A stretch of 64,000 nt of DNA from Augochlora pura. Its lineage: Eukaryota; Arthropoda; Insecta; Hymenoptera; Halictidae. Below, piece by piece: positions 24,991-38,240 of the stretch. Under the pieces are notes generated by a model that saw only the letters and a list, made by a program, of their open reading frames with translations, did no database searches and had not been told where the DNA came from. The position numbers were made by a program, and so were the translations under genes. Where the stretch lies: assembly GCF_028453695.1 (NCBI RefSeq), contig NC_135781.1:620001-684000 (forward strand). The letters run 5' to 3'. Numbering within the stretch: position 1 is the first letter of the stretch; each line of letters opens with the position of its first letter.

Positions 24991-25143
24991 CTAAGAACCG
25001 CATCCACTTATCTCCGTGACCTCTCTAAACCTCATCCGACACCCTTTCTCTCTTAAACACGTCGACAAACTAGCACGCGAGAGATCGGCAATTACGCGGG
25101 CACGTAACGAACGTTCAGAAGTTGGTCGCGCATTGGATGCCCA

Positions 25144-25173
25144 CCTCTCTCTCTCCCTCTCTCTCTCTCTCTC
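25144..25173. repeat. (CT)n microsatellite
   Basis: About 15 CT units with one CCC interruption. Confidence 0.9.
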
Positions 25174-28100
25174 GGCTATGGAAGAAGACAAGCACGATTG
25201 CCATCAACGAAAATCCCATGGCGACCCCCCGTTCACGGGGCCCGGCGACTGATTCATTTTGCTTAATAACTGCAAATTACAGGCTATCTGCCCCCGGGTC
25301 TCGGGACCCGAAGGATTCTCTGAATTTTACCTAGAAAGCGTGCCACCTTGTGTAACATTGTCCCGTCTGTCGTAAAAAGCAACCCTTTCCCTTCGATCGA
25401 TAGCGGCGCGAGAGGAGATCGACTTCCTAAAGTCTCAGGTAGAGAATCGAAATTGTGCTTTCGTTACGGATCATGGAATGATATTTTATAGATAGATATA
25501 GTCGCTGAACATTATCGATCGGTGAATGGAATGACAAGGTAAATTAATATATTGACAACGTAGTGATAAAAATATTAATAAGCTAGTAATAAATATTAAT
25601 ATTCATCTCAATGCGTTAAATTCCAGATATCAACTTTATAAAAAGTTCCACAAATTCAAAGTAATTTAATACATGGAATCGAAACTGCGAAGTTTGGTTA
25701 TCCTAGTCAGATTTCGGAATCCTAGTCAAAAATTACCAATATGTGACATTCGGCGCGTTGAAATTGGATCTTTTGATATCAAATCACTTGGAAACATCGC
25801 ACGAACCCCGAATGATTAAATACTTCCATTTTCTTTTGAAATGTTCACAAAGCAAAATTTTCGTCATAAAGGAATAAAGAAATGGGAGGACCTTTCTCTA
25901 AAGGAAGGTGTCGGCTTGTAATCGCGGTAAATGGCCTTCCCGCGTTCAACGCCGTAAACATCGTCCGTGCTAGAAGCTGTTTGCGATCGTTCTCCCGGTC
26001 GCGCATTAAAATGGAAGCCCGGCTCGCACGATATCGATAGGACGCGGCCGGTTTTTCCGTCGAACTTAACGGGAACGGTCTTAAATCATACGGTTAAACC
26101 GATCATTACGGAACGTCTTGAATCAGTTAGGTTTTAACAGAGGGAGGAAGGAGCCGGTTATTTATTGCCGTGATATCTAGCCGGTGACGCACCCCGCTCG
26201 CCCTTTACCCCTCGTCACCGCCCATCCTTTGATCGAGCAATTAGGCGACTAAACGTATGACCGCGCAAGGAGACCGGTTTTTCACGAGGCGTATGAATTT
26301 TCGTTTAACAGATAGGCAGATTGTCGTTTTCCATGAACTCGTGTGTTGGTGGGGTGCGAACGGGGTGCAAAGAGGATTCTGGAGGACTGGGGTTAGGATA
26401 GATTATTTTTCAAAGCATTGTATTCTATAATACACTGTAGGCTACTAATTTATAGGCTATATAATATACTATTTATAATACTAATAAATACCGCTTCAAC
26501 ATTTAGCTTTTCTAGGCTAATTAATGTTGCAGCATAAATGAAATTATAAGGGATCTATGGGGTGAAAATCTCCGCGGTAATTTCATAAAAATCAAAGAAA
26601 ATATTTCAGTCGAATTTTCAGCGGCTGTAACAGCAACTTTGAAAGTTAAATAAAGCTAGATCGCGCGAACGAAATTTACATTAGACTATATTTTATACCC
26701 CTTTGGAGTTTATTTAAAAAATGAAAATATTCTTCGTATCGGAAGATATTTAATTCATCTCTATATTAATCGAATGATCTTCTGTCTTTTCATGGGTCGT
26801 TCTGGACGCAACAAATATAAATATTTAAATGCTGCTAAAATTGCTATATTGATAACGATGCTCTCAAGATAACTCGGGGCTCGTAGGTAAAAGCAGAGAT
26901 CTATAAAGCACGGATCCAGAAGCTCCCCGGATACAATCGTAGAAGTCGGTAATGGAGTCGGTAAGCAAGATATCTGTAGATAGCCGCGGCAGCAATTTTA
27001 TTCTAGACTTCCTCGGCAGATGGTTCCAGCGTGTATTGCCGCGACCTGTGTTCAAAGGATTAAATCCTTCTTTTTCCATCGATTAATCTTAAACGGACAC
27101 AGAAAATTCATCTTTCTGAACGAGCTTTATAAATTAACGCGAAGTACGCTAATTTTATATCAGATCCACAAGTTTAGGTTCACACTGAAAACATTAATTA
27201 TTCAAGATACATTTAATTTATTTAACATATTAGCGTATTTTTATAGAACATAATATCTCTTTATAAGACAGAATAATCGATTTATAATCTTTTTTATGAA
27301 TTTCTTATATTGATTTTTTTTAGTCGTCTCAACTTTTGTATTTTTAATTAAAGATTTAGCGTTGCACAAACTGCATCGATTATTAGCAACGACTGTAAAC
27401 TTGATTGTAAAGTGAACTGTGTTTTAAGAAATATTCTCCTTCATATATATTCTAATTTTTTATATAATTTACAAGTTATATTTTTAGGAAACTTGGCATC
27501 ATAAATTATCCTACAATTCCACCTACGACTAAATAATTTATAATTTCTGGCTAAGTAGAACGTCGAGAGAAACGACAGCTGCCGATCTCCTCGATCATCA
27601 CGCCCGCCAATACCAACGAACCCGAGCACAATGAATTACAAAATTAATCTCGATCTGCTTTTCTTCGGGCCAGTTAACTTTTTTTCGAAAAGCCCCGCGA
27701 GAGAGACGCGGCAGACACAAAAGGACGCAATTACACGGCCGTGGTCGGACGTCCCGAATTGTCCGGGCGAATTGCACACGTCGGGTTCTCCCGCGTGTCC
27801 GCGAATGTGCAAGCTCACCGTAGAAACGGCCGCAATTGTCGGCGGCAATCTCGTGACGGATAGCTTTTGCTGATTCCGGCGAAGATACCCGGCCCGCTCC
27901 TTTTCTTTGCGCGGATCGAAGAAACGGGCGAAGACATTTTCTTACCGTTAGCCCTTCCCGCGATACCATCTCCTCATTGATAGAGTCCGCGAGGGGCGAA
28001 GAATTTTTAATTAGCCCGGAGCGAACCCGATTAAATCTTGCCGAGTAATTATGAAGCGGCGGGCGCGTCCTCGAGCGCGAAACCCTGATAGATCCTCGCA

Positions 28101-31100
28101 CGGCTTTTTTTAATTGCGACTCGAACTCCTCTCTTCTGGCCTTTTCATTATTTTCGACAGCTTTCACCTGGACACCGCAATGGCGGACGCTTTCGATGCC
28201 GCTTGAGATGAGATTTCGATCGATTGCGATCAGAAATAGTCGCAGGCACCGCAATTGTTCGTATATCAATATGCGAATAAATCGAATTTTACTAAGAAAT
28301 TTTCAACTAGAATTCGCCAGTTATTTCGCCGATCGAAACAAACGACTGATCGCTCTTTCGGCAAGTGCCGAGATTAGCGGATCATCGAAGGTATCGAGGA
28401 GATAAGAAAGCCTCTCCCATCAGGACCGAGTTAACGGGATAAGATCTCGAAACGGAGCTCGCTTTTAATTAATCGGAATCCCATCGATTACTTTCACTTA
28501 GGGTTTCCCCGAGCAATTATTTTTTATATAAGCGAAATAACGACTCCGGACTGTATCGCATTGTGCTCGCAGTTTGAATGCTTGATCGAGCGATGGAAGA
28601 TATATAATTTTGCTGGGAACGACGTTGTTCCTATTACCTCGTTTTTTTTCTTCCTCCGCCTTCGCCTTTTGTTGACCGAAGTAGGTTAAGTTCTATTATT
28701 TCGTAGAAATCGTTGCACAAGATTTGACTCTCGCGCGTTGAGAAATTGTTTATCCGTCGACGATCCCTCGATAAGAAAACGCTCGTTTAATTGAAAACGC
28801 GAGGTTCGTCCTATTATATATTGTTCGGTCGACTTCTTTAGAAATAGTTAACGTCGGAACGATTATCGTATTCTCGTCTCAGATTTTTCAAACCGACTGA
28901 TTGCACTAGCGCATTCTTTAAGGTAGCACTGCCGGTAATCAAAGAGTCTTGAATTGCAATTAATGGCTGTTCCATTAACGACTCCTAAGAATCATCGACG
29001 CCCTGTCTGTTAATTAAAGTGTCTCGAATCACGGGTCCGGACTCTCGCGTCCCCTCGCGTCCTCTCGCGTCCTCTCGCGTTCCGGTTCGCGCAGAAATTG
29101 CCTAGGCACCGGCGTTCCGAGTTATCGCGACGCTCCGCGACGACGAATAATAATAACGTCAATGAATAATTATCCCTTGCGAATAGTGAAAATTTCCTTC
29201 CTCGATCATCGTTTGGTTTCTTTGCGAGCGAGTAGGAAAGAGCATCGATCGATCATGATTCCAGTTTATTGATTAAGAAATCATCCTCGAGCGGAATAGA
29301 AACGTATTAGGATACATTCTAGATGTTTTCAGATGTCCTGGTAATTGATGATAAATAGATTATCGTTCGTTTCGCAGAACGATTTCAAACGGTCGATCGT
29401 AGGAGCGTTTATGAAAAATTGGGTCGCGCGGATCGGAAACGGATCGGCAGATTTCACAAACGACCGGGAGAAATCAAGAAAAGCAACACAACCGGGCAAG
29501 GATAAATTAATCCTGTCCCCGCGGAACGATCCCGATCTCTTTTCGCGTTGTCACGTCTGTCGTCGGCCGTCGGCCGTCGCGACGATCATGAAAACGAGTA
29601 TACAGCCGATCAAATATATCTCGCGTTCCGTGTCGGGCCGGTTAGAAAGTCAGCCGTAGTCCGATCCTCAAAAATCTTTCTCATGCATTAATCATTGTCT
29701 ACTTGCCCGATTCTTTAACAACGTTATTCGACGTCAATGAGTGCACGGCTCCCGGCCGTATAACAAATAACGACCCGAACGCGCGGAGCCCCGTTCCGTG
29801 ATCTACAACCGAACGCCTATCGCGTTCTATCTTCGGCTTGTGTTCCCGGCCTCGATCTAAAATTCATATCGCCGCAATTCCGCCTAGGACGCGCCAAATA
29901 TATTCGCAATAAACGTCGCGCAACATTTCTGCCGCCGACCATCTATAAACTCCGGCCAATTTATTTCCATCCCTTGCTGGTCGACTCGCGCGTTCTTTTC
30001 TTCGACTCTGCGTAATGCAGCGTTTCGAGTTTCGAATACTAATTTATATTTTTGCTTACTTTATGCTATACCTTTTCGAAGAATTTCTATTCGCGATTTT
30101 CTATTCGTCGACGTCCGAGATTTTTCAATCTGTAAACCAGATCGTGTCACTGGATAGCGGCGATTCAACTATTAAATTAGATTTATTTAATTGCGTAGAT
30201 TCGTTACGAATTTTATTCATTATTTTTCTGTCGTTTTATATAATCTTATAATTAAATTCTCAATTATTATATTACTGTTAGGATAATTAACATTAATTAT
30301 TATATATATAATATTATAAATATATATATTATATTGATTAATATTAATTATTCTAGGTAGGCATACAGACTCTGTATGCTAATAATATTCTTACTGCGAC
30401 GTAAATAAAATATTCCAACATATTCTGATAAAATACAAATAAATAATAAAAGTCGCAATTCGCGTGAACGATTTGAAAGTTGACGTACTTTCGATCATGG
30501 TCCGTGGTCGTTGCGTTTGGTAGATGGCAAGGGACGGGTAAATCACGGTGCAGAAAAATGGCGGCACTCGGTTGAAATTAAAAGCCTTGAAGGGACGGTA
30601 TGAGATCCGCGGCGAGGCACGAAACAGCGTAATTTGCTCACGTGTCCTGTGTCATTGACGACCAACCCCGATCATCGGCGTCGCCGTCGCCGGCGTCGTC
30701 GTTGTCGGGTAATGCACGGTAAATTCCGAACGATTATCTACGTGCCTGGCCGACCTTAAAATTGACTAATGTACGAGAAACGTCGGGGCCGTGCAAGTCG
30801 GCTCGAGGCTGCGCTCCGGGGACCGCGCGACCGCATGCACGCTCCGCTGTTATTGACCACCATTTTCGAACAACTGTTTCGATTAATATCGACGGTTATT
30901 ACAAATCGCCGACACTGTTCTCCGTCGACAAATGGTATAATAATTTATAGCGGTAAAAATATTTAATTAATCCTGAGACATCGGTGTGTCGGGTTATGTT
31001 AGGTTAGGTTAATCACTTTCAACTTATTAAAGTTACTTCAAAACGAAAAAATTCTTGATTTTTGTATTTAGTAATTGATAGAGGCAATTCTCATTTTCTA

Positions 31101-31157
31101 TAAAGGATACGCAGTTTAATTATTTATAATGTTGGTATAAGTTTGCGGCCGCAGGTA

Positions 31158-31260
31158 TTAACCCCTTGCACTCGAGGCCATTTTAAATATAATAGAAAGA
31201 ACATTAATAGCGTAGAAATGATTTTCGATTGCTCGAAACGATCCCAGGCATCCCCTATTT
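31158..31260 (-). mobile_element. family A MITE fragment, inverted
   Basis: TTAA-CCCCTTGCACTCGAGG at 31158 followed by CCATTTTAAAT is the reverse complement of the right end of family A as seen at 34093 and 57471. The rest of the element diverges quickly, so the right boundary is approximate. Confidence 0.4.
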
Positions 31261-34006
31261 CTGTATAGCTAGACATTTTTGCTACACCCTGTACACGTCA
31301 TCATAAACCTACCGATACACCGATATCGAATTTCCCTGTTCGCGATCTTCGACAGCGAGTCGCAGCCAACCGGCTCGTGTCTATTTTCCTCGGCTGGCGT
31401 CTACCCGAGCGTGCGCGCCGCAGTCAAAGGGTTACGTGTAGACGTCCGGACAAGTATCGTGCGCGGCTGGATGCCGGTGTCGCCGGCCGGCCGGCGAGTC
31501 GATAATCCAACGAAGCCGGAGAGAGACACACGGCCTCGGACGTCCGAGAAGAAAACGATTCCATCGCGTGTACGCACGTTCCGTCAACGATCGTCTCGCA
31601 CGATCCGCGCCAACGAATTACCGATTTGCTAATTTTTTTGCGAGCGCCGGGGCAGCACGACCGACCGACCGGACGTTACGCCGCGAAGCAGAACGCGGCC
31701 CGCAAAGTGAAATAATAGGGGATGAACCGCGGAGAGGATGCTGCGTGCGTGTCATAGGAGCGATGCCACGGGTAAACTTCGGACGGAATTTGATACCCTC
31801 GCGTGCAGCTTTTCAATTGCGCTACGTGTCCCGCGGAAGACGCGGTCAATTGATAACGCGCAAGCGCGCGCTCGCGTACTCTGTGCTTCCCGCTACAATG
31901 TTCCCCCCGACGCGCGACTGCAATTACTATAACTCCGGGCAAAGAGTAATCGCGTAAAACGTGTAAACGGTCCCGGGTAATCAAACGTTCCTTATCTTCT
32001 TGTTTGCGCAAGCGATGCTCGTATATTCCAGTCTCGGCTCGGTAATCTTGCAAATACTTCGAACGCTGTAAAACGCGTCGCCGGACCTGTTGTTTAAATA
32101 ACGCCGAGTCATTTCCATATAATGTTAACAAGTTTAGTTGAAACGAGACCAATTACAGCGCGGTTAGAGTACCTCTTAATAGCAACTAGAGTCGGTCGGA
32201 ATTGTGCTTTAACACATTCGCTACATTCTATGGCTTTCTACGCTGCGCAGCACTCCGCCGCGTTTCTTTCTCTAGTTCTTGCAGGCGCTTTGTTAAGGAG
32301 ACACGCTGCTATATAGTTAATTAAATCGGCGCCGGTCTTTTCGTTTCGTTCGGAAAAATCTCGGAACGATGTAGAGTCGACGAGAACCGAAATGTCTACA
32401 GAAAATCAATTAAACAAATTCAGGTAACGCGATTCTTTGTTTTTCATTTGAAATTGTTAGACAGTTGTCTCAATTGTAGCAAAGTCTTGTATAATCTAAA
32501 AGAGACGAAGAAGCAATTTTTGTAACAGGCTCTATTTTTCGGCATAAGCGACAAATTTTGATAATCCAAATATTATTTATTATTTTTAAACTGGAAAATA
32601 TAAAGTACAAAATTAGTTAGGAGAAGAAACTTGTGTCTAGGTTATTAATGTTACAACATTTAGTTACACGTTTGCAGACAATTTAACAATGTCCACGAGG
32701 TTGTCAGCAAGCCCATGGTCCTAGGATTAATGATAAAGTTGCAATTTTAATGACCAGGATACTCTGATCTTAGAGGATTTTCTCAAGACGATCGTTTAAA
32801 GTTCAAAGTTTCAATTACAAAAGAAATATCCAAATCTTCTCTACGCGCTGGGCGTTTCGATCGCTGGATCGCAGATTTTATAAATTAATGCCAAAAATGG
32901 ACGGCTGTAATTTGAAGGGGTGAAAGCAGGACGAAGATCACCGATTCGTCCCACCTACCACGAACAAATGATTTGTATTATTTTGCGCCAGGGATCGACG
33001 GGCCATCGATCACGGTAAGCAGAGTATTCCTCTGATTTCTGGTGGCGATTGTCCGGCAGCGAACGGGTTAAGCGACCGGAAAGGAGTCGGCCTGCGGTCA
33101 GCGGGGAGAATAGCGCGCGCAGGTTGACGCGTCACCTGCGCGCCGAAAATTTCCAGCCGCCCACGATCCTCGCAGACTCCTCGTCGCGGAGGAGAGATGC
33201 TCGCGCAGCGGCTCGCAACTTTCACGTCTCTGGGCGTTGTCGTTTCCGGCGCGTCGCTCTCCTTCTCATCCCCGACGAATTTTTTCCCAAGGATCCCCCG
33301 TCGGTCGCAGACGGGGAAAAAGTCGTGACTTTAATGCTCGAACCCGTTTGCCCTAGATCGGCTCGCCGAGGCGCGAGCGCGCGCCGACGTCGACGCCGAC
33401 GCCGACGCCGCGGCCGCGGCGCGAGGAGTTCTCGGAGACACAGCGCAGGAGATGTGTACGAGCTGCGCGCTCTCGCGTGCTTTCACGCAGACAAGTGAGC
33501 GCGCGAAGGTACGCGTTATGAACGGAGAGGAACAAGGTGCGTTGGTCACTGGGGCGTTGACCTGGCTGGACCAAACGAGCGCGAGCCGAGCGGAATCTCG
33601 CCTCCGTGAGGACGAGAGCCGCGAGAGGACGCAGGCCGCGGGAGCGCGAGAGCGCGAGAGACCAAACGGGCCCCGTTTTTTCAAATTGTTCTTCTGCCCC
33701 CCACCCCTCTTGCGCGTGTCGCCGCCGTGTCTCGGCATTCTGCCGCGATCCTTATCCGGCCTCGTGATTCTGCCCTCCTATTATTCTGATGAACGTCCAG
33801 CATCTCACGAGGATCGACGATTTCGGCCGAATTCGATTTGCAGCGACTTCCATTAAAATTCGAATATTTTCTGAAACGCGATAATTTTCTTAAAAATGGA
33901 CTAAATGATTTCAACTTTGTTTTAGATGGTAGAGATGAAATAATTTAATTTTAATTCCTGTTTAAAAGACTATTAACAGTATACATATGGGTTGGAAGAC
34001 TGAAGG
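31261..34006. other. non-coding stretch
   Basis: No supported gene. The CpG-rich part at 33040-33740 keeps several frames open on both strands (Arg/Ala/Ser-rich, partly from CGACGC repeats at about 33385-33415) without splice signals. I regard them as chance. Confidence 0.55.
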
Positions 34007-34093
34007 ATTTCATATGCATAAAATGCAGCAAATCATATAAAATAGCAATAGATTTAAATTAGACTTTAAATGGCTTCGAGTGCAAAGGGTTAA
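34007..34093 (+). mobile_element. family A MITE, 3' part
   Basis: The segment ends GAGTGCAAAGGG-TTAA at 34093. Its body matches the complete copy at 57246-57471, sharing TTTCATAT, ATATAAAATA and the TTTAAATGGCTTCGA-type end. The left terminus is not recognisable, so the copy is truncated or diverged upstream. Confidence 0.5.
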
Positions 34094-35114
34094 AACTGCA
34101 GATTTCTCACGCTTATTGGTCGACAGAGGTTTTTCCTACTCGATTTAAAATTAAGTCGAGAATGACATTGAAATGCTCTAAATTTTGCTATCGCCTTCGC
34201 AGATCACTATTTGCTTTACTTATTTTGACCGCAGGCGTATAAAACCCGCAATTTAGTTATCGGCATAGAAATTATATTATTTTATATGATATTAATTTTT
34301 AGATCGTTCGAAAGCTATTCTATAGCAACGCTTTTTCGAGCAACTCCAAAGCGCAGCAAACCGCAGAAACACCGCTCTTACGTCCGCGCGGTAATATTTA
34401 AAGTCTGAGTCACGCGCGAGCCGAGAATCTTTCAATTATCCGCGAGAGGACAGGAAGTGGGACGAGAGAGGAGGAACGAGAGGATCGAGCAGAAAGAAGG
34501 AAAGAAAAAAAAAAGGGACTCGTCCTCGTACCCGTTCTGCAATCCCCCGGCAGAGGAGGATGTCGTTGCTCCTCCTCGTTTAATTTCGTGCCATTCTTTC
34601 GGCGTTCCCGATCGCGGCGTTCCCCTCGCGTAAAACGGTTCTTATCGATTAATTAAAATGAAAAGGCTGGAAACGCGGGCGCCACGGTAACCTGAAATCA
34701 AACCCAGAGATTCCTCCGCGCACCTGCCATTGACCGAAACTTTTTTCCCCGGTGCCCCGTTCGTTTTGCCGATCAGCGTTGGCCATTAATGCCGGCGAAC
34801 TCGCGCGGCTCTCCGTATCGTTTTACTCGACGATCGCCACGTAACAATACACAACCTCGCGGAATTACATTATCGAAGAAAGCGTGGCCTGTGCGCCGGT
34901 CGAGCCACGCTCTTCTCGACCGGCCCTCTTCTTTTCTTCTTTGTTGCTTCTTTTCCCCTGTACGGTTATTCACGCGGCGCTTCGCCCGTGTGCGTGCACG
35001 CGCGCGCTAGCGACCGATCAATGGCGGATCCACGTTCGTTGATGCGTGAACGTGTCCGTTTCGTAGCTGGTTGAAGACCACAAATATCTTCTGTATAACA
35101 TTTAGATCGTTGCA
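34094..35114. other. non-coding stretch
   Basis: Nothing coding is supported. It holds a purine-rich tract around 34440-34515 and CpG-rich sequence at 34560-35010. Confidence 0.6.
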
Positions 35115-35275
35115 CTAACCCCTTCACTATAACAACGAGTCAGACTCGCGACAATGATTCCATGCGAGGCCTATTAAATATGAATTCATTTATTCTAAAT
35201 TGAAATTGAATTGTTCTGTTATTAGAGTCTAGAAACGGAGGTAATTAAGGACGAGAAAGTATCGATAGTCCCTCT
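35115..35275 (+). mobile_element. family B MITE fragment, forward orientation
   Basis: It starts CTAACCCCTTCACTATAAC and runs parallel to the head of the complete family B copy (63135), sharing the TTCATTTATT stretch, CTGTTAT and AGAGTCTAGAAA. The outer TTAA has become CTAA and the right end is lost. Confidence 0.5.
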
Positions 35276-37285
35276 AGTTTATTAAAGAAATCGCGATCGA
35301 CTCGACCGTGGCTGTCTCGTCAAATTTCACGCCAACTTCTTCATCCAAGAAAAAAAAAATGTAAAATTAATCGTACACATTTTTCAATCATTATCTACAG
35401 AAACACAGCTCTCATTCCACATAACCTAATCGTCGGCTCGTAAACTCCAGCCATCGACAACAGATTTTTATGCTCCGCCAACCTCTAATAAACGCTCCAA
35501 TTAACTCGTTATCGCCTGGTTAATGAAAAGTTCGTTTTACTTGTCACTCTAGGCGAACTATCGCCGAGGAGAGTTCAAAATTGCACGCTATCCCACGCGA
35601 CACGGTGGTATGTTTTGCAATTTTCGCAGCTCGCTAGTAAACGCTTGAAGCTGCAATTACGAATACGGTCAGCAATTTTCTCTCGAAGTTGCCGGCCGTT
35701 TAAACTGCTTCCTAGCAGGCCCTGCTGGCTGGCCGGCTGGCTGTGGTGCTTAGCGAGAGAAGTTCGAACTTGGTGCCATCGTTCCCAGCCGCAGTTCGCG
35801 CGGCCATCGAAAGTGAACAGGCCGAAGTGCCGAAGTATGTAACACGAGTTGTACTTGTGTTACCGAACGCCTCGGTACAGACGTTTTTACATTGAAAGCA
35901 AGATATGTTTCAGCATTGTTGAGAAAAGTTGGTTTTGAGATAATGGAATGTATGGATTAGGTCCTCGATGATTAATTAAACAGGTGTTTAACACCTTCGA
36001 TCGAGCCTTCGATCTTTGAATAAATCGATGGTAAAAACAGGCCGAGTGTTTTAGAAAGCAGAGGCGAGCAAGTCGCAATCCACGCTAAGCATACAATAAA
36101 TAATTAATTTGACAATCGGATTATTGTATAATGTTCACTACATTCGATCGAATATTTCATTCGTATTTATATTTATTACCGGTAACTTTTACTAAATTAA
36201 TTATAAATAGCAAATGATTGAGAAAGCAGAGACAAGCAAGTCGCAGTTCATACTAACGTGTTTCCTCGGTGCTGAGAGTTACTTTATTTAAATTGATTAC
36301 GTACGAATAAAGGCTCTAGATGCCGCTTGCGTCATGGAAAATAAAAATATCGTTCTTTTTATTTTTTTTCTGTCCACAGCTCGGCTGGGCGCGGCACGGC
36401 GCGACGCGACGCAGCCGAGAGCTCGGCGTACGCCAAAACGCGAGAACCGTAATTTACGCGGCCGTAAAACCCGATAATGCCGGCTCTGATATCTCTGTCC
36501 GAGTGTCCAGCCGCGCGCGACTTTTTACCGCGCGAACCGTTTAAACACCGTTCCATCATTATGCGAAACTGTTGCCGTGTCGCGGCGCGGTTAATGAAAC
36601 GTGTGGCGCGATGGAAAAAGTAGATACCGGGTCTATAAAATGGAAAAGAACGACCATCGGTCACCGCGGACAATTAAAGTCGGCCCTTAAAGACCGGAGC
36701 TTTTTCCGCGGTAACGGGCCACGTGCAAAAGCAATTTCGATCGAAATTCTGCTATAAATAATTATTATGCTGAATCCTCCGTGCAACAAATATTTTGAAA
36801 ACTGTGTCCATAGAATCTAAGTCGATCACTCTGTATCGCTATTTATTTTATCTTACATAATCGAAATAACGTTTTAGAAATTCAACATAGCAGTCTCTCG
36901 TTTAAATACAAAAATCTGCTAATAAGTTTAGGTAATGGAAGTTACGTCGTATACTCGAGGTCGTAAATTGAAATATCCGAGGAGCAGAAACGAACAGCGT
37001 CGCTTGTCTTCGCGAATCGAGCAGTATCGCGAGAAGGATGGACGAGGATGGAGGAGGACGGAGCTCGAGCCGCGGGATTCCCTGGCCGTCCTGGCATTCC
37101 ACATATCAGGATACTTCATTCCCATGGCGATACCGCGAGTGTCTCTGGCGTAAGAACGCGACCCCATAACTCGGCCGGGTAACAAGCTCGGCTCTCTTCT
37201 ATTAAAGACGTCGGTGGATCGGCGCGTCTTTAAATCAGCCCTTGCGAGAGGTACACGGGGCTGGCATAACGGCGCGGCGGCGGCG

Positions 37286-37348
37286 GAGGATCTAGAGGAT
37301 CTAGAGGATCTAGAGGACCGAGAGGACCGAGAGGACCGAGAGGACCGA
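37286..37348. repeat. 9-bp tandem repeat (GAGGATCTA / GAGGACCGA)
   Basis: Three units of GAGGATCTA are followed by four of GAGGACCGA. In one + frame this reads Glu-Asp-Leu then Glu-Asp-Arg, a local expansion with a single internal variant switch. Confidence 0.9.
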
Positions 37349-37620
37349 GAGGAGAGCCCGAGGATCGTCCCGCGTGATCTATCGTTCGGAAAGTTCGTCC
37401 TGAAAGTGGCCGGATCCGCTCGGCGGAACGAGGGAGATTACAATGTCAAGTGCGGCCGGAATAATTTATAACAACGCGGACCGGAGGGATATAACCGACG
37501 ATGGTGGGGATAACCGTGAATACGATATCGTGGCAACGAGGCCCCCTCGATCCACCTACCACGCGGCCCGATCGCGAAACCGCAAGTGAACCTCCGCGAA
37601 ATGGGCCCTCGGACCTCTCG

Positions 37621-37675
37621 CAACACGCTCGCAACACGCTCGCAACACGCTCGCAACACGCTCGCAACACGCTCG
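37621..37675. repeat. 11-bp tandem repeat (CAACACGCTCG)
   Basis: Five exact units. Since 11 is not a multiple of three, all frames are visited in turn, which gives repeating Cys/Arg/Ala peptides on the minus strand that are artefacts. Confidence 0.95.
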
Positions 37676-38232
37676 CACATGCTCGCGAGCCGAGCGCCCT
37701 GTGCCGTGCCCTAATGGCCGAGTAGAACCGAACGAGCTCTCTTCGTCCCAGTGCCTCCCCTCTCCCGTCGTCGTCGCTCGTTCCATCTCGTCTCGTTTCT
37801 TCCCCGTCGGTCGATGCGAAGATGGTTTCTCTTATTGCACGGTGAACAAAGGGAAAAGGTGATCGTTTGCAGCTGATACATGGATGTATATGTATTTACG
37901 GCTGGATAAAAGGCGAGCCCTCTGCTCTGTCCGACTGCGGTACTCCTCTCTCGTGGTACTCGTCCGACCATTTTTCCGTGTAAACGTTCCCCGCGACCGC
38001 TGCTTGTCCAGAGCTTGCTGACTGACTGAGTGCTCACCCTGTCGTGTCCTCTAAGCATCGGTTTCTCTGGGGCAATTTTATCTATTATCGGACACCTGTG
38101 GCTACGTCACTTACCGAGATCTGTAAAATATTTAATCTAATTTATACAAGTCGGCTCTGAAGCCCGTCCAATAAATAAATAAACAAGTAAATAACTAAAT
38201 AAATAAGTAAAATAAGCAAGATTGTCACGAGG

Positions 38233-38240
38233 TGACGTCA
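38233..38240. promoter_or_regulatory. palindromic CRE (TGACGTCA)
   Basis: A perfect CREB/ATF consensus about 13 kb from the copy of the motif at 24983. No adjacent gene start is seen. Confidence 0.2.

Larger units (their letters stand above)
24707..31157. other. long non-coding stretch
   Basis: No supported gene. It holds a perfect CRE palindrome (24983-24990), a TC run (25144-25173), CCTCTCGCGT decamers (about 29040-29078), and an AT-rich inverted repeat near 30290-30350. A 223-codon open frame on the minus strand (27598-28269) starts with a non-ATG codon and lacks splice or codon-bias support. A GTTAGGTTAGGTTAA string near 30998 is only two to three TTAGG-like units. Confidence 0.55.

Noticed and set aside
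27598..28269. 223-codon minus-strand open frame
   Set aside because: The start is TTG, the first internal ATG is about 100 codons in, no splice sites border it, and its composition is Arg/Ser-rich without motifs.
30990..31012. Interstitial telomeric repeat (TTAGG)n
   Set aside because: Only two to three imperfect units here and two near 22825, too few to separate from chance.
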